The position numbers were made by a program, and so were the translations under genes. Below are positions 35,501 through 43,602 of a stretch of 49,323 bases of DNA, piece by piece (within the stretch, counting starts at the first letter, position 1; every line of letters starts with the position of its first letter). Origin of the DNA: Fluviicola sp. (lineage in GTDB: Bacteria; Bacteroidota; Bacteroidia; Flavobacteriales_D; Crocinitomicaceae); assembly GCA_031260455.1 (NCBI GenBank), contig JAIRJW010000050.1, positions 1 through 49,323 of the forward strand, read 5' to 3'. Below the pieces are notes generated by a model. That model was not told the origin of the DNA, searched no databases, and worked only from the letters and a program-made list of their open reading frames with translations.

Positions 35501-37877
35501 TGAGAAACAGGCTCAGGAGCAGCAAAACCAGTTCGTGAAGAAAATGGGAGAGGCAGATGCTCTGGTCAAAGCGGGCAAACCGGAAGAGGCGATTACCGCA
35601 TATAAAGTTGCAAAGGCAATCAAGCCGGATGATCAGACTCCGGATCAGAAAATTGCAGAGCTTCAGACTTTGTTGGCAAATAAAGTTGATCCGGAAAAAG
35701 AGGCAAAAATGCATTATGACCAGGCAATGCTGAATGGGAATAATGCGGCTGCTTCCAAAGATTATAACGAAGCGATTTCCTATTATGAAGAAGCGTTGAA
35801 GCATCAGCCGAAAGATCAGTCTGCCCTGAACAAGATAGATGAAATGCACCAGATTCTGGATAATATTGCGAAAGAAAACGCTGCGAACAAAGAGCTTACT
35901 TCATTGATTGCTGCAGCCGACCAGGAATTTAACAATGGGAAATGGCCCGAGGCGAAATCTATATATGGTAACATTCTGTCGAAATATCCTTCCAATAATT
36001 ACGCTTACGAACAATCTAAAAAATGTGAGATCAAGCTGAAGGAAGCAGCAGATGCGGATAAAGAGCGCGTTTACAGGAATCTGGTTAACAGTGCAAATGA
36101 AAAATTCAATACCGCGGATTACAAAAAGGCAAAAGAGCTGTATGAAAGAGCTGTGACTCAAAGGCCCACTGATCCTTATCCGAAACAAAAACTGAAAGAT
36201 ATCGATAACATTCTGAATCCGCCGGTTGCTCAAAAGAATGCTGATTCAGAACCCGGATCCGATTATGTTGAGTTGAAAAATCTGGGAGAAGAAACAGACA
36301 ATTCATTGACCGAAGGAGCAAAAAAACTGGAAGAAGCATCCAGAAAGCGCAAAGGAAATATTTCCCAGAAGATGTATGAGAAATCGGTGAAGATTAGTGA
36401 TAAGTCTGCTGAACTCAATGATAAGCAAAATAACCTGGCGCTTTCTGCCGACAGTACTTTTTCAAAGATTAAAATTGAGAACAGTGGGCGGGATGCTGCG
36501 GCCAGTGCAAAAGTTCAGAACAATGTTTCTGCAATGGATAGCAAAAATGAAGCGGTTATCAGAAGTAATGAAGAAAATGCAACCATCAAGGAATTGAATA
36601 TTGCCAATCAGAAAGAACAGCTGGAAGCTGCCAGACAAGCAATGATTGTGACAAACAATACTCTGGATGGACAGGCAGCAGACAACAATGAAGTGATTAA
36701 AGCGTCCAAAAATAACCTGGGAGAAGCGAATACGAAAATGGACGCAGATAAATATTCCCGGATTGCTCAGAATGACAAAACTTATTCCGACATGAGATTG
36801 GCGCAGGAGAAAAACGTCATTGATGATACGGATCAGCGCCTGGCAGAAGAGAAAAAAGTACGGGAAGCTGAAATCAACCAGGCCAGAATCAATGGAGAAA
36901 ACACAACAAAGTCGAACGAAAGGACTGTTGAGACCAGGGAAGTACTGAAACAAGTCGGGAACAATATAGCCGTGAAGACCGTGGAAGAAAAAAAACTGTC
37001 AAACAGTAACGATGCGGCCCTTAAGGAAATCGATAAAGCGAAGTATGAAAAAAATGTAGAGAAGAGCACTGCTCAGGTAGATAATGCGCAAAGATTTGCT
37101 GCAAGGAACGGTGAAACGGAAAAGATCGTAATGGGAGCGGTTTCAAGCCGAATGGATGAGAACAGGGAGAACACAACGCTGATTGAAAATATGAGGGATC
37201 AAAAGACCGAATTGGATCGTGCAGATTACAATAAAGCTTATCTCAAAAACATCGGGAACAAGCAGATCCTGGCAGAGAAAAGTAAAGAAATTGAAGACAA
37301 GGAAAACCTGCCTTCGATTGCTGTTGCTGAAAATAAAAAGAATTTGAATGAAATTCAGTTAAATGCTGCTCAGATTGAAAATGAGAAAGTAACGCAGAAC
37401 AGCGGTAAAATTGCGGGTAATGAGCAGAAGATCAGAAATGTGCAATTACAGAACCAGAATAGTCCTCAAAATACCCAGGCAACAGATAATGCAACTTTGA
37501 TTAAAAATTCCAAACAGGAAATGGGGACAACCAATCAGATTCAACAGGATAAAATGACGGATAAAGTCCAGGCAACTAAGAAAACGATCGACGATGCCGC
37601 TAAAATACAACCGGAAAAAGTTTCTACCGGTTCTTACGATGTTGATTTATCCAAATATAAGGAAGGAGTAAACCAGGAGCAGTTTGATCAGCTTGGTTCT
37701 GATGGATTGGTCTCGGCTGTTGTAACCAGAAGAGTGGTTGTTAAAAACGGAAAAGCGGATGTGTATATTCGCACACAAACGACGGACGCGATTACATATA
37801 CGAAGAACGGACAGGGATGCACGGAATACACCTGGCAGAAGGAAACCCAGGATGCAAAACTGAAACGCAATTATTAA
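32508..37877 (+). CDS. Giant secreted TPR / coiled-coil protein (1789 residues)
   Basis: Signal peptide (residues 1-20, ending WVIGQS). Residues 22-95 look like a carboxypeptidase-type regulatory beta-sandwich (KKEAGVAVKLMEG, SVTDAAGEVKFSL). Then 18 tandem TPR-like units of about 59 residues run from 175 to 1235, e.g. YDAAVKAGNDLLGQNKLTDA followed by KKKFEEAALLDP and KEKLKDID. Residues 1255-1690 are a Lys/Glu/Asn-rich coiled-coil stretch; the last 90 residues form a small separate domain ending in WQKETQDAKLKRNY. The gene is complete and in core-type codon usage. Possibly a long periplasmic scaffold; no enzymatic motif seen. Not assigned to a named system. Confidence 0.85.
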   Translation: MRVKLLILISFFFLTNWVIGQSDVVFSVRTINYTTRKKEAGVAVKLMEGSTAVASSVTDAAGEVKFSLKAGKKYKVELSKSGKVPRNFTINVSGIDDELLQGSSKPYGEAEIALFDQQPNVDYSYVQNNPITEFYFDGQNTLLQYDAVLADKMAKKIEKIMKDAETSQKQGEADYNSIIKQADALFTAKKYEEALAQYDAALKIKPTEKHPNDRMIEIDGILKAAKSANLANAQQDGEYKALITAADGLRDQKKYPEAIARYQEALAKKQEQYPKDEIAKCEQAIEIAKRDAENAAKYDVAIKAADGFYNQKSWMAARDKYKEALKLKPNDPVATNKLADLEGKLNAQKSEQEKKQKYNDAVAEGDALMGEEKWADAKAKYTEALTFEASATYPKEKIKEADAKLAEIAKANALKEQITKLLTEGNTAIGEKQYPVAKAKFEQVLTLDAENAEAKTKIQDISKLLEQEKANADKIAKAKQLVTEGDALDKATKYEDAKAKYQESVALIPDVAVQAKIDAIDAKILAEGKKAEQKAKFDQAIADGDEAMAASNFEAAKKKYEEAQLLDAVSAVPKQKLIEVEKKIAQANAEKDKNQKYQEAFNAGISALAAKEYATAKEKLQAALAIDNTKTEAKEKLAEVEKMIADNTQLAAQKEKYDAAVKAGNDLLGQNKLTDAKKKFEEAALLDPAQSLPKEKLKDIDALIAASDKEKQVAQLLSEGAAALGKKDLPGAKGKYQQVLSLDPSNATASEKISEIAKLENDQANEAQKIAAFEKLKGEGMALQNQSKYAEAKQKYLEAKAIKTDEEVEKAIALCDKKIEEDLKNADLDKKYDATLAEAKGLEAAKKYDEAIARYNDALAIRNEQEPKNRINAIKTLKESEAGQQKIEKEYLEALQKGDDLVAEKKYTDAIQAYNVALVLKPDEKLPVEKAKLAKSLAEKETSDGDMAYQKIIDVGNKAFEEKNYTKAKEMFNRAANFRPADQYPKQKLSQIDEIEKVEKQAQEQQNQFVKKMGEADALVKAGKPEEAITAYKVAKAIKPDDQTPDQKIAELQTLLANKVDPEKEAKMHYDQAMLNGNNAAASKDYNEAISYYEEALKHQPKDQSALNKIDEMHQILDNIAKENAANKELTSLIAAADQEFNNGKWPEAKSIYGNILSKYPSNNYAYEQSKKCEIKLKEAADADKERVYRNLVNSANEKFNTADYKKAKELYERAVTQRPTDPYPKQKLKDIDNILNPPVAQKNADSEPGSDYVELKNLGEETDNSLTEGAKKLEEASRKRKGNISQKMYEKSVKISDKSAELNDKQNNLALSADSTFSKIKIENSGRDAAASAKVQNNVSAMDSKNEAVIRSNEENATIKELNIANQKEQLEAARQAMIVTNNTLDGQAADNNEVIKASKNNLGEANTKMDADKYSRIAQNDKTYSDMRLAQEKNVIDDTDQRLAEEKKVREAEINQARINGENTTKSNERTVETREVLKQVGNNIAVKTVEEKKLSNSNDAALKEIDKAKYEKNVEKSTAQVDNAQRFAARNGETEKIVMGAVSSRMDENRENTTLIENMRDQKTELDRADYNKAYLKNIGNKQILAEKSKEIEDKENLPSIAVAENKKNLNEIQLNAAQIENEKVTQNSGKIAGNEQKIRNVQLQNQNSPQNTQATDNATLIKNSKQEMGTTNQIQQDKMTDKVQATKKTIDDAAKIQPEKVSTGSYDVDLSKYKEGVNQEQFDQLGSDGLVSAVVTRRVVVKNGKADVYIRTQTTDAITYTKNGQGCTEYTWQKETQDAKLKRNY

Positions 37878-37968
37878 ATGCTGGTCGTGTATGATTTACG
37901 TTTTTCATAGAAACGGCTTCCACTGCTGTTTCTGCGGTGCTACTGCCACCATTTCATAAAATCGCACG

Positions 37969-39219
37969 TTATATGCCGCTCTTTTTACTTTTATTTTCCA
38001 ATAACCACTCAAATACGTTTTTGTGAATAATTCCTGCTTTGCTTTGCGGAAACGATTCGGTTGAGAGCAAAAATTTCGGATAATTGTCTTTTACCATTTT
38101 CAATGGTGTAAATTCTCGTTCTTCGGTTTCTGGACTTGAAATTTCCCACGAAACTTGATAATATTCAACCTTGCCATTACGATTTTTAACAGTAAAATCT
38201 ATTTCTCTGTTGCGAAGTGTACCTGTCCAGACTTTATAACCTCTTCGCAAAAGTTCGAGATATACAACATTTTCCAAAATATGCCCTCTGTCTGCTGCTC
38301 TATCTCGCCCGACTAACACATTTAACAATCCTAAATCAACGAGATAATATTTTTCCAGTGTTGCAAGTTGCTTCTTGCCTTTAATATCGAAACGATTAAC
38401 GCAATAAAACACAAAACTTTTGACCAAATATTCAATAAATTTTTCAACGGTGGTGTTGTGAATACTTTGATTATCTGCTTTCAATGCTTTGGCAATACTA
38501 TTTGGGGAAATCTGACTACCAATATTGGCAGCCACAAATTTTGCAACATTTCCGAATGCTCGCTTATCATAAATTTTGTAGCGTTGCATTATGTCTTTTT
38601 CGATAATTGTCGCATACAAAGCCTCTAAATATTCGTAGATTTTATCAAAACCTTCTTCTCGTAATTCAACGCCTTTTGGCAATGAAGTTTCGTTTACATA
38701 ATCGTAAAATAATGCCTCGTAATTCAAATACTTGTTGTTTGTGTCAATATCTCGAACTTTCAAATATTCGGCAAACGAAAACGGTAAAATTGAAATTTCA
38801 ATATATCTGCCACTCAATAAAGTAGCCAGCTCGCCCGATAACAAATTTGCGTTTGAACCTGTAATATAGACATCTACATTTTCACTCGCATAAAGTCCGT
38901 CAACCATTTTTTCAAAATCCGCAATATTTTGAATTTCATCGAGAAAAATGTAATTCGGTTTGTCCGCTTGTAGCTTCGATTTTATTTCAAAATAAAGCGT
39001 TTCCCACGATTTATTCAGGTAGTTTTCGGGTAATTCAAAATTGTAGAATTGCGTTTGTTCGGGCATTATATTATTTTTCAGCAAATGATTTCTAAATAGC
39101 TCCAACAGCGTGGATTTTCCCGACCGTCGCAAACCTGTTACCACTTTGATAATATCTTTGTCTTTGTATGACAATAGTTTATCAAGATATTCCTTTCTTT
39201 CTAGTAACTTATTTCCCAT
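37969..39219 (-). CDS. DUF4143-type P-loop ATPase
   Basis: 416 residues from the ATG at 39219; a further in-frame ATG at 39294 would add 25 residues, but the added stretch contains a 13-bp palindrome and family members usually begin just before the LxxRKEYLDKLL segment. Walker A is GLRRSGKST, Walker B is YIFLDEIQN, then the TGSNANLLSGELATLLSGR sensor region and PFSFAEYL. The C-terminal half has LEKYYLVDLGLLN, the nuclease-like DUF4143 part (GHILENVVYLELLRRGYKVW, EIDFTV). Role in cells is poorly defined; the family spreads by transfer, and the AT-rich codon use here fits that. Confidence 0.82.
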   Translation of the reverse strand: MGNKLLERKEYLDKLLSYKDKDIIKVVTGLRRSGKSTLLELFRNHLLKNNIMPEQTQFYNFELPENYLNKSWETLYFEIKSKLQADKPNYIFLDEIQNIADFEKMVDGLYASENVDVYITGSNANLLSGELATLLSGRYIEISILPFSFAEYLKVRDIDTNNKYLNYEALFYDYVNETSLPKGVELREEGFDKIYEYLEALYATIIEKDIMQRYKIYDKRAFGNVAKFVAANIGSQISPNSIAKALKADNQSIHNTTVEKFIEYLVKSFVFYCVNRFDIKGKKQLATLEKYYLVDLGLLNVLVGRDRAADRGHILENVVYLELLRRGYKVWTGTLRNREIDFTVKNRNGKVEYYQVSWEISSPETEEREFTPLKMVKDNYPKFLLSTESFPQSKAGIIHKNVFEWLLENKSKKSGI

Positions 39220-39241
39220 CCTGCAAAAATGTGGTAAATTA

Positions 39242-39270
39242 TTAAAACTTGCAATTTTTGCAAGTTTTAA
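39242..39270. promoter_or_regulatory. Perfect 13-bp palindrome upstream of the ATPase gene
   Basis: TTAAAACTTGCAA / TTGCAAGTTTTAA with a 3-nt loop. If translation starts at 39219 it lies in the leader, 23 nt upstream, as an operator or mRNA hairpin; if it starts at 39294 it is inside the coding sequence. Confidence 0.6.
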
Positions 39271-39350
39271 TAATTGTTCTTCTGAAATTTCCATATTGGA
39301 TTTCTATTCTCGTCTCTTTTGACATGAACATTGTATGAAATACTATATGT

Positions 39351-39556
39351 TTAGTTTTTTTGATAAAGTGAAATGGGAAACTTAGTATCCTTTGGACGAT
39401 CCAACTTTGAACTTAACTGCTCTAATTTTTCTGCGTTTAGAAGACTTTCAGTAGAAACTAATTCGCAAATATATTTGTAATATCAGAGGTTCAAACATCT
39501 TTGGGTCTTTTTTGAATGCAGGAAATCCACTTGCTAAACCAAATAATGAAAGAAAG
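39351..39556 (-). pseudogene. Frameshifted gene remnant upstream of the ATPase
   Basis: The - strand reads FGLASGFPAFKKDPKMFEPL in one frame and, after a shift near 39460, CELVSTESLLNAEKLEQL then SSKLDRPKDTKFPISLYQKN to a TAA at 39351. Both pieces look like real protein and join sensibly. No start is visible; the right end runs into the hairpin at 39557. Family not recognised. Probably the 3' end of a gene lost by deletion. Confidence 0.5.
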
Positions 39557-39592
39557 ACTGTGAGTAACTATTTTTACTCACAGTTTTTTTTT
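39557..39592 (+). terminator. Hairpin with T9 tail before mpl
   Basis: ACTGTGAGTAA / TTACTCACAGT perfect 11-bp stem, 6-nt loop, followed by nine T. A textbook rightward terminator, yet no intact rightward gene precedes it for 1.6 kb; it sits 45 nt before the mpl start. Confidence 0.8.
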
Positions 39593-39636
39593 GAAGGGAT
39601 TCCGGTAATTTCGGGTCAGTTTTAATTTCCAGTTTT

Positions 39637-41004
39637 ATGAATGTTCATTTTATAGCAATCGGCGGAAGCGCCATGCATAATTTAGCAATTGCTTTATCCC
39701 GAAAAGGAGCTGTAGTAAGCGGCTCTGACGATGAAATATTTGAACCTTCCCGGACAAGACTGGAAAAACAGGGAATACTGCCTGAAGCAATCGGTTGGTT
39801 TCCTGAGAAAATAACTACTGATCTGGATGCCGTTATCCTTGGCATGCATGCACGGGAAGATAACCCTGAGCTTTTAAGAGCCAAGGAACTTCATATTCCG
39901 GTTTTTTCATATCCGGAGTATTTGTATGAACAAAGTAAGAACAAATACCGCATTGTGATTGGCGGAAGCCACGGGAAAACAACCATTACTTCGATGTTGT
40001 TGCATGTAGTCAATGCTTTGAATTTAAATGTGGATTACATGGTTGGAGCTCAGCTGGAAGGCTACGATTGCATGGTTAAACTGACCGAAGATGCTCCGTT
40101 CATGATTCTGGAGGGAGATGAATACCTGAGTTCCCCGATTGACCGCAGGCCGAAGTTTCACTTATATAAACCGAACACGGCGCTGATTAGCGGAATTGCC
40201 TGGGATCATATCAATGTTTTTCCAACCTGGGAGAACTACGTGGATCAATTCCGGAAGTTTTGTGAAGTGATCGAACCGAATGGAAAACTGGTTTATAATT
40301 CCGAAGATGCAACGCTGAGTGATCTGGCAAAAGAGATTGAAGGGAAGTTAGAAACAAGAGCTTATTACACGCCTCAATACCGCATTTCCGATTCGGGAAC
40401 TGTAATGATTTACGATGGTAGGGAATATGAATTGCAGATTTTCGGTGCCCACAACCTGCAAAATCTGATAGGAGCGATGTACCTGGCAGAATCCATGAAT
40501 ATTTCTAATCATGATTTTCTGCAGGCTGTCAAAACATTCAAAGGAGCGGGAAAACGTTTGCAAAAGGTGGCCGAAAAAGGAACGTTCACTTTGTTCAAGG
40601 ATTTCGCTCATTCACCTTCTAAGCTCAGAGCAACTGTTTCCGCAGTAAAGGAGCAGTATCCGTCCAGGACTGTCGTAGCATGTATGGAATTGCATACATT
40701 TTCTTCATTGAGAAAGGAATTCCTTCCGTTGTATGAGGGAGCAATGAATGCAGCAGATAAATCCCTGGTATATTTCAGCCCGGAAGTTGTGGCACACAAA
40801 AAACTGGATCCGTTGAGTATTACTGAAGTGCAGAACGCTTTCGGAGGATGTGTTCAAGTCGTGAATAACACTGAAGAAGTATTTCAGTTCATCCATGAAA
40901 AGAACTGGGACAACTCGGTGCTTTTAATGATGTCTTCCGGAAATTTTGACGGAATTGATTATGACCGGCTCGGAGAAGATCTCTTATCTGGGTTGCCTGA
41001 ATAA
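39637..41004 (+). CDS. mpl: UDP-N-acetylmuramate:L-Ala-gamma-D-Glu-meso-DAP ligase (murein peptide ligase)
   Basis: 455 residues, standard Mpl length. N-terminal Rossmann part MNVHFIAIGGSAMHNLAIAL, GSDDEIFEPS; P-loop VIGGSHGKTTITSML at 108-120; LEGDEYLSSPIDRRPKF, which is characteristic of Mpl versus MurC; and AWDHINVFPTWENY. The ligase attaches recycled tripeptide to UDP-MurNAc in peptidoglycan recycling. MurC is the alternative but the EGDEYLSS-IDRRPKF motif favours Mpl. Its 3' end overlaps the convergent DUF4199 gene by 21 nt. It implies DAP-type peptidoglycan, in agreement with the NlpC/P60 protein. Confidence 0.9.
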   Translation: MNVHFIAIGGSAMHNLAIALSRKGAVVSGSDDEIFEPSRTRLEKQGILPEAIGWFPEKITTDLDAVILGMHAREDNPELLRAKELHIPVFSYPEYLYEQSKNKYRIVIGGSHGKTTITSMLLHVVNALNLNVDYMVGAQLEGYDCMVKLTEDAPFMILEGDEYLSSPIDRRPKFHLYKPNTALISGIAWDHINVFPTWENYVDQFRKFCEVIEPNGKLVYNSEDATLSDLAKEIEGKLETRAYYTPQYRISDSGTVMIYDGREYELQIFGAHNLQNLIGAMYLAESMNISNHDFLQAVKTFKGAGKRLQKVAEKGTFTLFKDFAHSPSKLRATVSAVKEQYPSRTVVACMELHTFSSLRKEFLPLYEGAMNAADKSLVYFSPEVVAHKKLDPLSITEVQNAFGGCVQVVNNTEEVFQFIHEKNWDNSVLLMMSSGNFDGIDYDRLGEDLLSGLPE

Positions 41005-41553
41005 AATCCTGCGGTAAATGATCGTCAGAATCAGGGAATTTAGCAAAGACAGCATCAGCATTGCCAGCAGGGAAATCGTCATGACAGAAGTCGGATTGTA
41101 CCAGTTGCGGATGCTTTCACTTGATTTTCGAATAATTTCTTCTTTGGTAGATGCTTCAAATTCGGGTCTTTCAGCTCTGAATTTTTCCAACTGAACAGGA
41201 TCATCAGCCATTTTTTTCACAGACTCCTGAATCCGGGCAATCTGGTGCTCGTTGTATCCCGGATCAATTTTAGCGTAGTACAAATAGATCAGTCCGCCAA
41301 CAATAACGGTATAGATCATTCCGATTCTCATAGTGGATTTGATATCTCCCAGTGTGGTGCTTTCACTTATATTTTCGCGTCGTTTTTCAATGAGGCTTCC
41401 GATTGACATGGCTAGTAATAAGCACAGAATATTCCACATAACCTGGATTGGGTATTGTTCGGATGTCTGTAATATCTGCAAATAGAAAAAGCAGTATTTT
41501 CCTAAGAACCAAATACCTGCAAATAATAATGCAATTTTCGTTGATATACGCAT
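40984..41553 (-). CDS. DUF4199 membrane protein
   Basis: 189 residues with four hydrophobic helices (residues 5-25, 38-56, 75-95 and 157-180). Signature regions GDIKSTMRIGMIYTVIVGGL and YYAKIDPGYNEHQIARI match DUF4199. A long charged loop (KKMADDPVQLEKFRAERPEFE) separates helices 3 and 4. Function unknown. It lies downstream of rho on the same strand, separated by the rho terminator, and overlaps the mpl 3' end tail to tail. Confidence 0.75.
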   Translation of the reverse strand: MRISTKIALLFAGIWFLGKYCFFYLQILQTSEQYPIQVMWNILCLLLAMSIGSLIEKRRENISESTTLGDIKSTMRIGMIYTVIVGGLIYLYYAKIDPGYNEHQIARIQESVKKMADDPVQLEKFRAERPEFEASTKEEIIRKSSESIRNWYNPTSVMTISLLAMLMLSLLNSLILTIIYRRILFRQPR

Positions 41554-41563
41554 AGTAAAGCTG

Positions 41564-41594
41564 AAAAAAGCCCCACTGAATCAGAGGGACTTTT
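41564..41594 (-). terminator. Terminator of rho
   Basis: On the - strand AAAAGTCCC, a CTG-ATT-CAG inner hairpin, then GGGGCTTTTTT: a stem of about 9 pairs with one G-U and a U6 tail, 4 nt beyond the rho stop. Confidence 0.8.
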
Positions 41595-41598
41595 CGTT

Positions 41599-43404
41599 TT
41601 ATGAATTCATTGATACTAAAAACTCTTCATTGGAGCGTGTATTTTCCATGTGCCCCTTCACGAACTCCATGGCTTCTACCGGGTTCATATCTGCGATGAA
41701 TTTACGGAGCAGCCAGATTCGCTGTAACACATCTTTTCCAACCAACAGGTCTTCACGTCTGGTTCCGGAAGAAAGAATATCGATTGCAGGGTAAATTCTT
41801 CTGTTCGAAATCTTACGGTCTAACTGAAGTTCCATGTTACCGGTTCCTTTAAATTCTTCGAAGATGACCTCATCCATTTTAGAACCTGTTTCTGTCAGTG
41901 CCGTTGCTAAGATTGAAAGGGAGCCTCCATTTTCAATTTTGCGGGCAGAACCGAAGAAACGCTTTGGTTTGTGGAGTGCGTTTGCATCCACACCACCGGA
42001 AAGTACTTTACCGGAAGCAGGAGAAACGGTGTTGTAAGCGCGGGCCAGTCGGGTAATGGAGTCCAGCAGGATGCACACATCGTGACCACATTCTACCATG
42101 CGTTTTGCTTTTTCCAAAACGATGTTTGCCACTTTTACGTGTCGGTCTGCCGGTTCGTCAAACGTGGATGCAACCACTTCCGCTTTTACGCTGCGTGCCA
42201 TATCGGTTACCTCTTCCGGGCGCTCGTCAATCAGTAATACGATCAGATATACTTCCGGATGATTCGCTGCAATGGCATTTGCAACATCTTTCAGGAGCAT
42301 GGTCTTACCGGTTTTCGGCTGAGCCACGATCATTCCGCGTTGCCCTTTCCCGATTGGGGCAAAAAGATCCATCACACGGGTTGACATGCTTTCTTCCCGG
42401 TGTCCGGTTAACTTGAATTTTTCATCAGGAAACAACGGAGTCAGGTATTCAAACGGAACTCTGTCGCGAATATACCCCGGATCACGTCCGTTGATGGAGT
42501 CCACTTTTACAAGCGGGAAGAATTTTTCGCCTTCTCTCGGAGGACGAATCGTTCCGCGAACAGTATCCCCGGTTTTCAGACCGAACAATTTGATCTGGCT
42601 TTGAGATACATATACATCATCCGGCGACGGCAGATAGTTGTAATCAGACGAGCGTAAGAACCCATAGCCATCCTGAATCACTTCCAGAACACCTTCAGCG
42701 GTCACGATACCAACCAGGTCGTAAGCTTCCTCATTGATTTTTTCTTCCTGCTGATTCTGATGATTGTTTTGGTTCTGGTGTTGTTGTTGGCGGTTTTGAT
42801 TCTGGTTCCGGTGCTGGTGGTTATTATTTTGTTGATTCTGATTTTTCTGATTGTTATTCTGACGCTCCTGGTTTTTCTGATTATTTTGATTTTCGCCCTG
42901 GTTGCTGAATCGTTGTTTATTGTTATGATTATTCTGATTTTCCTGGCGGTTTTTATTGATAATACGTTCAAAAGGCTTGATTTCTGTCAGTGTTTGCTCT
43001 TCAGCTTTTTTCAGTGCTTCTTCCGGTTTTGGAGTATCTGTGTTTTCAGGCTTAACTTCTACCGCTTCTTGATCGGTTGCTGAAGAAATGCGTTTACGTT
43101 TTTCTCTTCCCAGCATAGCTGTTTCTACTGCCGGTTTCGCTTCTTCTGATTTTATTCCCGGAGTTTCCGGAGAAAATAAATCTGCAGCAGGGGCACTTTT
43201 TTCACTTTTCGGATCAGCAGTTTTTTTAGTAGCTTTTGGTTTGGCCGTTTTTTCTTCCATTGGATCAACAGCAGGTGTTGAGCGGGTTAAGATTTGTTCT
43301 GTCAATTCATTTTTTTTAAATGATTCAACTTTTCTGATACCGAGAGATTTAGCAATTTCCCTTAATTCTGGCAATAACTTACCGTCTAAGTCTATTTTAT
43401 TCAT
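41599..43404 (-). CDS. rho: Transcription termination factor Rho with long Asn/Gln-rich insertion
   Basis: 601 residues against about 420 for E. coli Rho. Rho_N at 1-40 ([20 protein letters not shown]). Acidic/Pro-rich linker to about 147. Residues 148-222 are almost only Asn, Gln, His, Arg and Lys. Then come the cold-shock RNA-binding domain ([19 protein letters not shown]), Walker [11 protein letters not shown] near 362, [13 protein letters not shown], the Q-loop region, and [19 protein letters not shown] with [12 protein letters not shown] near the end. Hexameric RNA translocase that ends transcription. Bacteroidota Rho proteins have disordered insertions; one in Bacteroides thetaiotaomicron drives condensate formation. 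This one is markedly prion-like. Confidence 0.96.
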   Translation of the reverse strand: MNKIDLDGKLLPELREIAKSLGIRKVESFKKNELTEQILTRSTPAVDPMEEKTAKPKATKKTADPKSEKSAPAADLFSPETPGIKSEEAKPAVETAMLGREKRKRISSATDQEAVEVKPENTDTPKPEEALKKAEEQTLTEIKPFERIINKNRQENQNNHNNKQRFSNQGENQNNQKNQERQNNNQKNQNQQNNNHQHRNQNQNRQQQHQNQNNHQNQQEEKINEEAYDLVGIVTAEGVLEVIQDGYGFLRSSDYNYLPSPDDVYVSQSQIKLFGLKTGDTVRGTIRPPREGEKFFPLVKVDSINGRDPGYIRDRVPFEYLTPLFPDEKFKLTGHREESMSTRVMDLFAPIGKGQRGMIVAQPKTGKTMLLKDVANAIAANHPEVYLIVLLIDERPEEVTDMARSVKAEVVASTFDEPADRHVKVANIVLEKAKRMVECGHDVCILLDSITRLARAYNTVSPASGKVLSGGVDANALHKPKRFFGSARKIENGGSLSILATALTETGSKMDEVIFEEFKGTGNMELQLDRKISNRRIYPAIDILSSGTRREDLLVGKDVLQRIWLLRKFIADMNPVEAMEFVKGHMENTRSNEEFLVSMNS

Positions 43405-43542
43405 ATAAGATTGTGGACTAATTGTAATGTATTCGACTGAATACTTGCGAAAAGCAATGTGATTTCAATTACGATAATGCAATATTACAAATATTCCTTA
43501 TACAAGCATAATGAAATTACTTTTTTTCGAAAAAAAAACCGT

Positions 43543-43572
43543 TTTGTTTTCATTTTTATCCTGTTAAATTTG
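43543..43572 (+). promoter_or_regulatory. Promoter of the symporter gene
   Basis: TTTG at 43543-43546, 18-nt spacer, then TAAATTTG at 43565-43572, close to the Bacteroidota consensus. It lies inside a 5' extension of the open frame and fixes the real start at the downstream ATG, 43603, with a 25-30 nt leader. Confidence 0.7.
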
Positions 43573-43602
43573 TGCCTCAGCGAAAAAAACAATAGAATCC
43601 CC

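Noticed and set aside
42760..43083. A 107-codon very hydrophobic open frame on + opposite rho
   Set aside because: It is the mirror of the Asn/Gln codon run in rho (AAC/CAG read as GTT/CTG); no start context, and the rho frame is certain.
43459..43602. Upstream extension of the symporter frame
   Set aside because: A strong promoter match lies inside it and the translated text is not protein-like.
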